A DNA stretch of 64,000 bases from Arctopsyche grandis. Its lineage: Eukaryota; Arthropoda; Insecta; Trichoptera; Hydropsychidae. The notes under the pieces were generated by a model that saw only the letters and a program-made list of their open reading frames with translations, did not search any database and had not been told where the DNA came from. The DNA is taken from the NCBI RefSeq assembly GCF_051622035.1, contig NC_135356.1, forward strand, positions 10,948,579 to 11,012,578. Reading direction: 5' to 3'. The position numbers and the translations under genes were made by a program. Positions 44,708-56,248 of this stretch are shown here, piece after piece (position 1 is the stretch's first letter; each line of letters opens with the position of its first letter).

Positions 44708-44709
44708 TC

Positions 44710-45230
44710 GCATATCTAAGTTTCCCATCCGAATTGACGTAATTACTAGTACTCGCCACCGGTGTCGCGTCGATAGCTCACACACACACTCACACAAACA
44801 GACATAATGTTTACGTTTTTACATTTGACATTTGACGTGTGTGCATTCATACCTACCGCGACATATATAATCCATTCATGACTCAGTCAGTCACTCACTT
44901 TTCTTCGAAGCCGCTGATATAGCTGAACGCATATCTAACATCTACTGCCCCTCCTCTATCGTGTCCATCTTTTCTAAAGAATACAAACATAACCCCGTGG
45001 GTTCCACATCAGATGACGGCTTATCCATAAAGCTTTTTGCCGGGATGGATTTCATTGTATGCTGGTCTAACAAATTCAAGGTGGATCGTTTCCACTTCAT
45101 CTTTAATATGGACGGTATCTAAAAGTGAATTCGTCATTTTATAATGAACTTGTTACATCTCATCTACATAAATAAATCGTCGGTAACATTATTTGTTTAT
45201 CTTTGTTACATTGTAAAACATTTTCTATAT
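44710..45230 (+). repeat. junction repeat R', copy 2
   Basis: Counterpart of 18815-19330 with all the visible divergence between the two units. The unexplained 84-codon frame is open here as well, ending at about 45122. Confidence 0.55.
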
Positions 45231-45242
45231 GTCATCTATATA

Positions 45243-45959
45243 TTATAATATATATTCAATTGTAAATAGGTTTTTGAGCTCTTTCTCCTTTTTGTTGATG
45301 AAACTGGATGATGATATACACATAGTGCTGGATCTGCTTGGATCTCGAGTTGTACTCGTACGTGCTGCTAGTTCTGCGTCACGGACTTGCGATGTCACCG
45401 TCACAGGTTGCACCGTTTCCTTTGAAGATTCTATGGTAGATCTGCTCTCTCTGCATACTGTGAATTGGCTCTGCACACTGTCTGCTTTCTTGTCAGTTGT
45501 CCAGTTAGACGTCGGAAGTCTCCGCTTAGAAGATTCTGGTAGTTGGATTTTTCGCTAGATTCGAAAGGATGCAAATCCACCTGGTCCACTTCGAAGTTGT
45601 CTATACAACGGTTGTTCCTTCGTTTTAGTAGTGATGTCCAGTTGTTCAGCTATATCCGCACCCGCTGCCACCAATTTTTATGTTACGGGGACAACTAGGA
45701 GATGGTGTAGAATATTATACATAGTCACAGATTTTGTCATATGATTATATTCTTTAATTAGCAGTAAATATAAACGAGATTAATGTACAAGTTTGTATTA
45801 CAAGTTACTAGTCTCGAAGCGCTAGTTAGGCAGTTTAATCACAATAGTGCCTTGTGAGACTCTGTTTGATCGCAAGTAACTATGTAGTAATCACAAGTTA
45901 CTAGTCGGCAGTTTAATCACAAGACTGTTTGATCGCAAGTGATCAGTTAGAGTGTTTGA
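45243..45959 (-). mobile_element. LTR-element fossil, minus strand, copy 2
   Basis: Duplicate of 19344-20060, no difference noticed. Confidence 0.6.
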
Positions 45960-45998
45960 TCGCAAGTGAGGTTCAATAGATCTAACATGAGCATGATA

Positions 45999-47492
45999 AG
46001 TTTTAACCAATCACAGAATGTTGGTAAATAACAAAGTGATTAAGATACAGAGCAACATCCATGTGTAAGACAGTTTTAATATTTGATTTATGTATCCTTT
46101 GAGAGTATCGAGACATTAATGAGTAGAAACACAATTTATCATAGAGATAAATAGTGATAATAATATTTTAGGGTTTACACGTATCGTGGGACAAAATGCA
46201 GCTATAGCAATAAAGATAACATCATAAGTAGTTAAAAATGAAACGGATGTTCAAACTTAAGGTTAAAGGGTATTATACATAAGTATATACATAGGTTGTA
46301 AGATCGTACCACATAACAATATAATACTATGATTACTAACCAAATAAAATTAAATTGTAAAATAGAAAATGATCAGTAGATCAGTAGATATTAAAATATG
46401 TAGATATAAGATGTATTGTGAACATAATTTCGTAATAATAAAAAGCATTTAAAAATCAAACCAAATAATATATATTCAAGAATATGTTTATGTATAATGT
46501 GTTGAAAACATAATAAATCATCGTATTTACTGTGCATAAAAGGTTTTTTTTTAATTTTGTCCCTGTAATTTAGATTTAGGTACATATATATTTTAGAATT
46601 TTTATGTTATGCATTTCAAAGCAGCAAAATCGTAAACTTTGTGTTTGTTTTTAACAATACGGATAATCGTGGTTCTATTGTACATACATATTACTTACTT
46701 ATCAATACATTGGTAATTTAATCGGTGATAGTCAGCAACTCAAAACAATATCACTTGTACTATTCCATATTTTTCACTTCTCATATTCAACAATTACTCA
46801 ATTTACTCATATTCAACAATTAGCAATGTTTTATATATAAACGAAACATGAAAATATAGGTCTGGTGCATGGATCTTATCTCAAAGCTACGAACTGAATT
46901 GCTCCCGATGAAATATAAGCGATCAGGCTCGACGGCTGCAGTTTTTGACAGATTAGTGCATGCATGTGGAGGCACCGAGGAGTAGTTACGAAATCCCTCA
47001 GAAGCGTGGAACACACAATAAATAACAATAAGCACAATACATCAATTTGAAATTCAAATATTTTACTTTATTAAGGACATATTGTTACAATAAATATTAC
47101 ATCAATTTTGAGATTAGAATATTTGATATTATTCAGAATATAACATTACAATAAATAATAGTTAGCACAATACATCAATTTGAGATTCAAATATTTCATT
47201 TTAGTAAGGACATATTGTTACATTAAATATTACATCAATTTTGAGATTAAATTATTTATTTTAAACATTTAGTAAATTTCACAAATAAACTTATTTAATT
47301 TTTGATATTTTTTTTTTTTTTTTAGATAATTTGAAACATTCAATTAAATTAAATCTAAAGAATGTAGTATTTCAGAGCTACCCTTTCTTGTTACATTTCA
47401 CAATTTTCTCAACATACCGAATATACCACCAAGAGGCCAAATGTAACATTACGATTATACAAGTTGAACGTTAAACAAAAATTGCAATGTGT
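45999..47492. other. INTS12 3' flank, copy 2
   Basis: Duplicate of 20100-21593, including the two-copy 133-bp repeat at about 47019-47265. No gene. Confidence 0.45.
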
Positions 47493-48313
47493 TTATTTTT
47501 TATTCTTTCGCTTATTTTCACGATGCTTGTTCGACTTCTTTTTGACAATCTGAAGCCGCTGATCGCCCGATATGATGTTTTTAGTCGGTGTTACAACCTT
47601 GGGAGGAGTAGGCAGCTCGTCCAACGGGATTTGAGGCGGGGGGCTCACGGAATTGGCTTTTTCCGGAGACATCGAACCGCTGGCAGTCGACGACGAAGGA
47701 CATTCGATCACCATCAGCGGAGAATTAATGCTGCTCGCATTGTCGAAGTCTAGAGCGTCGAGACAAGTCATACACTGCCAGCCAGATTCTGCATCGGTCT
47801 CGCTTATAATTGGACTGTGACACTCCTAGAAAAGTCAAAGGTTGAGTTTCTTTTGTCATGAGATTTAATCAGATGTTTTTACATATATATATTATATTAT
47901 ATATATACATATATACATACCTGGTGATAGAGTTTATGGCAGAAATCGCATTCTACAAGCTTGCTGCCTTCTTGTATGGCTAGATGGCGACAGACAGCAC
48001 AGGTGAGCTCCAATTCCAGCAACTCCAGGGAAATCTCATCACAATCACGTTCACGTTCCCTTTCCATTTCCCGATCCATTTCCTTATCTTTCTCCTTTTC
48101 GCGTTCCTTTTCCTTCTCTCGCCCTATATCCAAATATTTCTTCGGCAAGACGTTGGCCATGGTGCGCGATGGATCAATTTTAGCGATCAGCTCATCTAAA
48201 GCTGAACGCAATTGGTCGGTAGAATCGCTGCTCGAAGAGTGCAGCAATCGCAGAGCTTCGCAGATGGTGGGGTCCAGCTTTAAAGCACACATCGTGACGT
48301 CGTAGACTGACAA
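47493..48313 (-). CDS. INTS12: Integrator complex subunit 12, copy 2
   Basis: Exons 47921-48313 and 47493-47825, same splice sites and same 241-residue protein as the copy at 21594-22414, with all eight PHD zinc ligands present. About 3 kb of flanking DNA on each side is duplicated too, so regulatory sequence should be shared. If the duplication is real, this insect has two identical INTS12 genes here. Confidence 0.88.
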
Positions 48314-49183
48314 GCTGTGGCTGACGAGAAACCGACAGTGAAAAAGTTCTGTGTTGCTAGCCGATAAAATATTAACTGAAGGCCAAATGTTTTAATCAAT
48401 ACTTCAGTGACCCATATAATGGTCGACTACTGCATGACTTGTACAAAAACCAACTGTTGCTCTTTATTGCGAATCATCACTAGACACGATGTCAATTAAT
48501 CTCACTGCTATTTTATTTAAGACACAACAAAGCAACAGGTGTTTTTCTACAAAATATATTATTTATTTATGAGAATACATGGGGAAGACGGCGGAAGCCG
48601 ATAGGTCCACGGGGCCTAATCGCTTAGTATAGATAATGAGATAAAACATTAATATGGTAAAAGACAAAAAAAGTAAACACTATAAAGGATATGACTAGAG
48701 ATGATAAAAAACCAGGACCTCTGGAAAAAAAACCGTTTTTAAAAAAACTGTATTTAAAATACAGTTTTTTACATAAAACTGTATTTTTTAATTGAGAATG
48801 GGGTCGTCCACACACAATATAACGATATTGAAAATAATTTATTACTTTGGATGAAAAAATAAACTCTTTATATCCACGATTTCGAATTCCGAGATCGACA
48901 TATTTGCCACTTGCATTTCGAACAAACGACAATAACTAATATCCAACTCAAATACAAATTGGACATTTAAAGTACTGCCACTACACGAAAACGTTTAGAT
49001 TCATTCAAGTTGTAGGAATATAGTACAACTTTTACTATACGAAACTAGGTCGATGATATCACCTATTTTCCTCATCGAACTTAAGCTGTACAAATGACAT
49101 CCTGCTCGAACACGAAAGTCATCCGTAGGCATATAGTACAACTGAAATGATCTCATCAGGTCACTGCGACACATACATATCTA
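48314..49183. other. INTS12 upstream flank, copy 2
   Basis: Duplicate of 22415-23286; no gene seen. Confidence 0.35.
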
Positions 49184-49185
49184 GG

Positions 49186-49604
49186 AAAGTCATTAACGCA
49201 TGGCACACGCTCGCCTCGTCAAAAGGTCGACACGTGTTTCTATACACGTATCTGGGAAACAAAGGAAGAACTCACTGAACCCATAAAAACCACGAACTAC
49301 GTCCAGGCGTATGAACCCATAAAACCACGCTCGCAGCATAACTAGGGCAGCGCGAGTACCAAGAACAAAAGATGTGCACACGACACACTTCAACCCAAAA
49401 CGTTTATAAAGCAACGCAGCAACCTCCACCGGCAGAGTGAGCCTCTGGAGTTCAAACAGATCACTTCTCCGAAGAAACCTCTTCGTACATACAATAACCA
49501 TTGTACCAATTGAACAAAAATAAACGATCCTCTTTCAAACTACACAACACGTGTTTCGTTAGACCGGGATACGGTCAACATACCTTCCCTGTCTTACACA
49601 TCCT
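49186..49604 (+). mobile_element. LTR fossil, type 2, copy 2
   Basis: Duplicate of 23287-23705. Confidence 0.5.
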
Positions 49605-50199
49605 AGGCCGAACTAGGGCAAAGACACCATAAACTCGCTCCAGATACGCAATTACGAGTACACTGGAACCCCCAAGGAGCCAACTAACAACGCATCAAAC
49701 ACAGCACACAAAGGAAGACCTTGGACCCTTTAGGAATCTTCCAGAACATGATCTCACCAGCCGAGCTACGCGTTGCACAATCAACGAGTATATAAACCAG
49801 CGCATCGTCCTCAGATGTCAGTGAGTTTCAGGAGCTCGACCTGGCTTATTCCGGCGAAGCAACTACCTACTTCCCCGTACAAACAAATACACCTGTATTA
49901 ATCGGTAATTGGATTATTAGTCACATTGCGATCGCCCAAAAGAAAATTTTTGCCATGAAAAACGCGAATACGGAATATTTGGCACTCGAGTTCTCGTTAG
50001 TAAGATAGTTATCGTTAGTATGATGGATTTTTTGGCTGCCAGATGTTCCGTTATAGAGAGTGACTTTTGGGCGAGCGTTTTGTAACCAATAATCACCGAA
50101 CCATATTAATCGAGCAATAAAGATCCTCTTCAAAACCCAACTGAGTTTTCATAGACCGGGAAACGGTCAAAACCTATCACCCGGCCTATAAAGTGTTGC
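49605..50199 (+). mobile_element. LTR fossil, type 3, copy 2
   Basis: Duplicate of 23706-24300, split by the same MITE. Confidence 0.5.
49905..50104 (-). mobile_element. GGTTCGG MITE in LTR, copy 2
   Basis: Duplicate of 24006-24205 with the same ATTAATCG target duplication, so the insertion predates the segmental duplication. Confidence 0.75.
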
Positions 50200-50214
50200 A
50201 TGTGTCAATGGTAT

Positions 50215-50524
50215 TGTTACGTAGAGATGGGTGGAGGATCCACATAAAAGGCCAAAATCACTTCACAGCATTTATTGGGTGATCAAGGATATCCACGCAC
50301 TGCCAGTACTCCGTCCAGAATGCCTTCATATGGCCTAAGTACCTGCACATAAAAGGCAGGTCGCTCACTGCATCTTCCTCGATGCGTTTGTTTACTTATT
50401 GTTTGTTTACATATTGTTATAGTCATGTACTAGATATGCAGTCCCACGCTTTCGCGCTGTCAGCTCTGAGAACTCTAGCGGGAAGTGACCGAATGCCGTT
50501 ACCGACCACTTAGTCCATTCGGGG
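50215..50524 (-). mobile_element. LTR fossil of the young-element family, copy 2
   Basis: Duplicate of 24316-24625. Confidence 0.55.
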
Positions 50525-50885
50525 GTCAAACAGTCTTGTGATTAAACTGCCTACTAGTAACTTGTGATTACTACATAGTTACTTGCGATCAAACAGAGTC
50601 TCACAAGGCACTTGTGATTAAACTGCCTAACTAGCACTTCGAGACTAGTAACTTGTAATACAAACTTGTACTAATTAAAGAATATAATCATTTGACAAAA
50701 TCTGTGACTATAATATTCTACACCATCTCCTAGTTGTCCCCGTAACATAAAAATTGGTGGCAGCGGGTGCGGATATAGCTGAACAACTGGACATCACTAC
50801 TAAAACGAAGGAACAACCGTTGTATAGACAACTTCGGAATGGACCAGGTGGATTTTCATCCTTTCGAATCTAGCGATCTTTTCTG
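50525..50885 (+). mobile_element. LTR-element fossil, plus strand, copy 2
   Basis: Duplicate of 24626-24986; again an inverted partner of the fossil at 45243-45959. Confidence 0.6.
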
Positions 50886-51379
50886 TAGGCTAGGCTAAGA
50901 TAGGCTACAAAAATTACAGAATAGAGCCACGAAGAGTATCTTAGATGCACATAAATAGGTATATTAGTATAAGATCCGTGTTAAAGTATTTAATAAATTT
51001 GATGATACTCTGAAAATATATATGTCGGTTTTTATTTATAAGTTAGATAAGAAAATATTACCTAGGTATTTCGATAGATATTTTATTAGAGGTATGGGGG
51101 AAGGCGAGTGCAACAGTGACGGTGTTGTTTATTCTGACGAAGAGAATGCTTCCCGCAAAACGGTGACTGACCGTGCATCGCATTGGTACTGCCAGAACCC
51201 CGGCGGTCACCACAGAGGGTTACATTTACATAAATATAGCATTAGAGGTAGCAATAAATCACAGAATTTAAAATTAAATAAGAGTAGGAAAAACGTGTAT
51301 GTATGGAAGTGTTGTTACTTATAATAAGCTGCCAGATGAAATTACAAATATACTTGTAATATTGATAAACTTATGGTAG
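50886..51379 (+). mobile_element. LINE 3' fragment, copy 2
   Basis: Duplicate of 24987-25480, including the ~150-bp insertion between ATTAGAGGTA repeats. Confidence 0.55.
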
Positions 51380-53084
51380 CTGTAAGGTAACATCTCAAAC
51401 AGTGTGTATGTATCTATGTACATATGTGAATGTATGTGTATATATTATTATTTGTGTGATTGAATATAATTAGTTATTAAGCTTGGCTATATCTTAAATA
51501 AACAAATAAAACCTTTATTGTTTCAACACTCTACAATCACACATCCTATTCAAATCTAAACTTTCAAATATCATTCTGATTGTATAGATACTCCTTTCAA
51601 AATTTCAAAACTTGTCTACCTAAATCTTGTTTACACAAAACTGCTATTTGGAAAATATAATATAAGCATTTGAGAATAATGGTTATAATTTTTATCATCT
51701 CTTCCTCGTCCCTGTAACAAGCTATTCGCTCCACAAAATAATTTTATTTCTGAAAAGCTCGCCAGCCGCTACACACATATGAATTGTCATCGTAGTATAT
51801 TCTGCTTACAATCTACTATTTCTGCTTTTTAATTTACATGTTATATTTAAGAAAGAAAATAACTGTATCATAATGCAATTTTATAGAGTTATAATTACTT
51901 AAGTATGTTTCGAAATCTTAATTCACTGAAATAAATCCCAATTTATGATTGATCGTGTAAATACAATATGACTCGGAATTCCCAAACATTGGCTATTTTT
52001 TTTTTTTTTTGATGCTTGACCATTTATCGTCCACCTTGATTTTTCGGTTTTAAATTGAAATAAGAGTCAGGTAATTGGGTTTAAATACGGGCCACTCAAG
52101 CAACAGAATAGCATTTATTCATATAAAAGCATTAAAACATAATTTTAATAACATTTAAAACAATCGTAACAAAAAATATATATTCATTAATGTAAAACAC
52201 AAAAAAGACACATGAAATAAGTGATTTCAACATTGAATCATTGAAGAATCACCAAATAAAAAAAAATCAGATGTCTCCGTTCTTCGGTGAATTCTTTTCA
52301 TGAGTTTTAAGACACAATATCGATAATGGACTTTTCGCAAGAGAATAGGTAAAAGACAATGATTAGAACTATTAAATTATTTGAATTAAAAGAGATAAAC
52401 TTTATATGGTGAGTGATTAGCTGATTAATATTTAAGTCATATATGTAATTATGAGAATAACAGAGAATTACACATCTTAAGAAAAATTGCTTTTAACAAT
52501 ATAAATAAGTAATAAAGGTAAAACATTATAAACAAACAATATATGTATGTAAAACATTAATTATTTAGAAAAGGTAAAAACATATATACATAATTTAAAA
52601 AATATGAAGATACATACATATATACAAAAAAATTTATGTATCAATTTTAAGTTCTTGTAGAACAATGTGAAAACAAGGTTATAATCTAATCGTGAAATTT
52701 TAGTCAGTTTGGAACTATAAATAAACAATATTTTTATGGAAAACAAAAGTTTAAGCCAGTCTAAGTATTTTCTGCATACCTCTGAACTATTAAATATAAT
52801 AAAGTTTATTTCTGCTTCATGAGATGGGATGAGTTGGAAATAATTATATTTTTAAATAATCTATATAATATCTGTCTATCCACTATTAAAACTCCAATCA
52901 TAGATCCATCTCCAAATCCTTAACAACATTAGTGAGAGCTAAGCGTTCGGCATGAGAATCGGCAGTCACTATATATTTTGGATTTATGTTCCCCAGAAAT
53001 CTTTCAAAAGAGCAAATGCTGAAAAATTCTCAAAAGTTGTTAGACTTTAGTAGTGATAACTGCTAATGGAACAGCGCTGGCTAT
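51380..53084. other. AT-rich intergenic DNA, copy 2
   Basis: Duplicate of 25481-27185; nothing coding seen. Confidence 0.35.
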
Positions 53085-53088
53085 ACTT

Positions 53089-53317
53089 TCTCTCCCCGTA
53101 CCGATTCTGAGAAAGGACTAACAACGGTCATTGTTTAGCCTAAATGCACTTAGAGTCCAGATATAATCCTGGAAGTAAGTGCAAGCACTTAGTTAATCCG
53201 TTAATAGATATCCGTTGATCCTAAGTGCAAGCACTTAGTTAATCCGTTAACAGGTAACCCTTGAACGGTCACATAGTTTCTGGGATTCTATTCACTTAAT
53301 CCGCGGCGTACGTAACA
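53089..53317 (-). mobile_element. truncated LTR fossil, copy 2
   Basis: Duplicate of 27190-27418. Confidence 0.6.
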
Positions 53318-53328
53318 ATATTATATGC

Positions 53329-53700
53329 ATATATTATCGCACATATTATAGAAGCCAAAAATATGTGCGATGTTATTATTAAGGATATAAATGAAAAATA
53401 TACTTTTTCTAATCAAGTAAAAGCTGTGAAATTATTTAATAAAGAAAATTTTGATAATTACTGAAAGAAAATGCCAATGGAAGATCTACTACTAACCGTT
53501 GAATCATATCGAATGCTAGATAAAGAAAAATTTCAAACTGAATTAGAAGGGTTTTACTCAAGGAAAGGAATGCATAGTATTAATATTTTTAAAACTTATT
53601 TTTGCAATCAATTTATACAAAGTTCGTGTGGAAATAACAAAACTTATTCAAATTCTGCTTATAACTTCAACTACCTCTGAGCTAGAACGGTGTTTTTCAG
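53329..53700 (+). mobile_element. hAT transposase remnant, copy 2
   Basis: Duplicate of 27430-27801 with the same stop and frameshift, ending in TTSELERCFS. Confidence 0.6.
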
Positions 53701-53870
53701 GGTTCGGTGATTACTGGTCACAAAGTCACTAAAATCTCTATAACGGAACATCTGGCAGCCGAAAAGTCCATCATACTAACGATAACTATCATAGTAACGA
53801 GAACTTGATTGCCAAATATTGTGTATTCGCGATTTTCATGGCAAAAATTGTCTTTGTGACCACCCCAATG
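53701..53870 (+). mobile_element. GGTTCGG MITE in hAT remnant, copy 2
   Basis: Duplicate of 27802-27971, right end missing as there. Confidence 0.65.
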
Positions 53871-54594
53871 TCTTTAATATATCTTTAGTGCGATAACAAA
53901 TCCAAAACCGAGCTCCTGAGCTCCCACAACCAACGGCCACAGCCACGAGGGCTTTTGGTTCGAACATCTATAATGTACATCAGTGTTTCTTAACCATATT
54001 GAAAGAATCGCCCCCTTTACCACAGTAAAAAATTATAAGAAAAACAAATAAAAAACATGATTATTTTTATAAACATTATGTATTAATTGCCATTTATGTC
54101 ATATTAACATTACATACATTATAATGTTATTTTAATTTAAAAGTAAATAATTCAATGGAAATGTGAATTTCTAATGTTTCTAATTTCTAAATTTCTTCAT
54201 CCAAAAAGTTTGCCCAGGCCTCTTTTAGAGTACTTTAGAAAAAAAAAGAGTCGCGGTTTGCCGACCTCTGGCTTAGGATGTTTATCAAAACTTTGTTTAC
54301 CAAAACTATCACAATTTCATCCAATAAATTAAAATTATTACATATAAAACAAGTAAGCCAAATAATATATCTGTGTATTTTTCAATTATTATTGCTCTTA
54401 AAATTATTTAAATAAACTGCAATGAGGGGAGCGCCAGAAACATCGTGGCACGCATATAGTCAAAATGTAAGAATATTAACAGTATTTATATGATAACAAT
54501 TTTTTTTATATTTATCCTAGTATGTAATTTATTATGTGACCATAGGATAGATTTTCGAGTAATGATTTTAAACAAATTTCACATTTGTGTGGTT
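53871..54594. other. 3' flank of ZAD gene A, copy 2
   Basis: Duplicate of 27972-28695, including the out-of-frame finger remnant next to the gene. Confidence 0.45.
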
Positions 54595-56143
54595 TTAACC
54601 AGCATGCAATTTTTTATGTTTCTCAAAATAAGATTTTTTAGTATATGATTTTAGACAAATTTCACACTTGTAAGACGTTTTCCCCGTGTGAGATCTCAAA
54701 TGTATCACAAGTTTATCTTTTCGAATAAATGATTTTAAACAAATATCACATTTGTGTAGTTTTATCCCAGAATGAATTTTTAAATGTGCTTCGAAGCTAG
54801 ATTTATGACTTAATGATTTCAGACAAATTTCACACTTGTATGGCTTTTCTCCTGTGTGAGATCTCAAATGACTCACAAGATCATATTTACAAACATATGA
54901 TTTTAAACAAATGTCACATTTGTGTGGTTTTATTCCAGCATGCAATTTTTTATGTTTCTCGAGAGTAGATTTATCAGTAAATGATTTCAGACAAATTTCA
55001 CACTTGTATGACTTTTCCCCCGTGTGAGATCTCAAATGTCTCATAAGTTTACTTTTAGAAATACATAATTTTGAACAAATGTCACATTTATGTGGTTTTA
55101 TCCCATCATGAAATTTATTATTTACCCCCTTGTAAGATCTCAAATGTATCACAAGTTTATCTTTTCGAATAAATGATTTTAAACAAATATCACATTTGTG
55201 TAGTTTTATCCCAGCATGAATTTTTATATGTGCTTCGAGGCTAGATTTATGATTAAATGATTTTTGACAAATTTCACACTTGTATGGCTTTTCCCCCGTG
55301 TGAGATCTCAAATGTCTCACAAGTTCATCTTTACGAACATATGATTTTGAACAAATGTTACATTTGTGTGGTTTGATCCCAGCATGCAATTTTTTATGTA
55401 CCTGGAGGTTAGATTTTTCAGTAAATGATTTTAGACAAATTTCACACTTGTAAGGCTTTTCCCCCGTGTGAGATCTCAAATGTCTCACAAGTTTACTGTT
55501 AGAAATACATGATTTTAAACAAATGTCACATTTATGTGGTTTTATCCCATCATGAAATTTATTATTTCCCCCCTTGTGAGATCTCAAATGTGACACAAGT
55601 CCATTTTTTCGAATAAATGATTTTAAACAAATATCACATTTGAACAGCTTTTCTACAGGATGTGATTTTTGGTGTAAAATAAGTTCAGATTCACTGGGAA
55701 ATGACTTTAAGCACGTTTCACTATTTTTAAGGTGAATTGTCGATTGCGAAGACTCATCGTCCCATATGAAATCTTCCAATAAAACTTCTTCAGTCTTGAT
55801 CTTCAAGCAATCGTCTAACCTCAGTTGAGACGATTCGTTGTTTCGAAAACAAGCCTTTCGAAAGCTGATCAACAATTCCAGACTGGTCTTACACGAAAGA
55901 CACACCCTGTCTGGCAATCCATCGCCTCTTTTGACCTGCAGATGGAAAAATAGTAGGATCAAGCGGTGAGAAGAGTAAACCACAATAAGTAATTGTAACC
56001 TGTAAGCTGTAACCAGCACCGACCTGAATTTGACAGCAGGTCCGAATGCGTTGCTCCAGACGCTCTGGATGAGGATCTGGTCTCTGGAAGATGGAGACGG
56101 AAGATGCGGCCGGAGCTGGTCCAAGACAAAGCCTGCACTCCAT
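54595..56143 (-). CDS. ZAD zinc-finger gene A, copy 2
   Basis: Exons 56024-56143 and 54595-55935, the same 486-residue ZAD protein with 12 fingers as at 28696-30244; no amino-acid difference was noticed. The same LTR element lies 105 bp upstream (56249), so both copies share any effect of that insertion. Together with gene B and the expected second gene B it forms an array of four ZAD genes in one orientation. Confidence 0.86.
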
Positions 56144-56248
56144 CGTCTCTGCACTCCATCAACTCTGACAGCAACCACTTGCCACGCCTTGCTGTTTTTT
56201 TTCAGTGGCATATTTGGTCTAAATGGCCGCGTCAAACACATAAGATAT

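Larger units (their letters stand above)
18815..44709 (+). repeat. tandem segmental duplication, copy 1 (25.9 kb)
   Basis: First of two direct copies of a roughly 25.9-kb unit. It carries, in order, the junction repeat, an LTR fossil, INTS12, more LTR fossils, a LINE end, a hAT remnant, ZAD gene A, a complete non-autonomous LTR element, several TIR elements, PIF/Harbinger and Tc1-like remnants, and ZAD gene B. Every element between about 19.3 and 38.1 kb reappears 25,899 bases further on. Confidence 0.9.
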
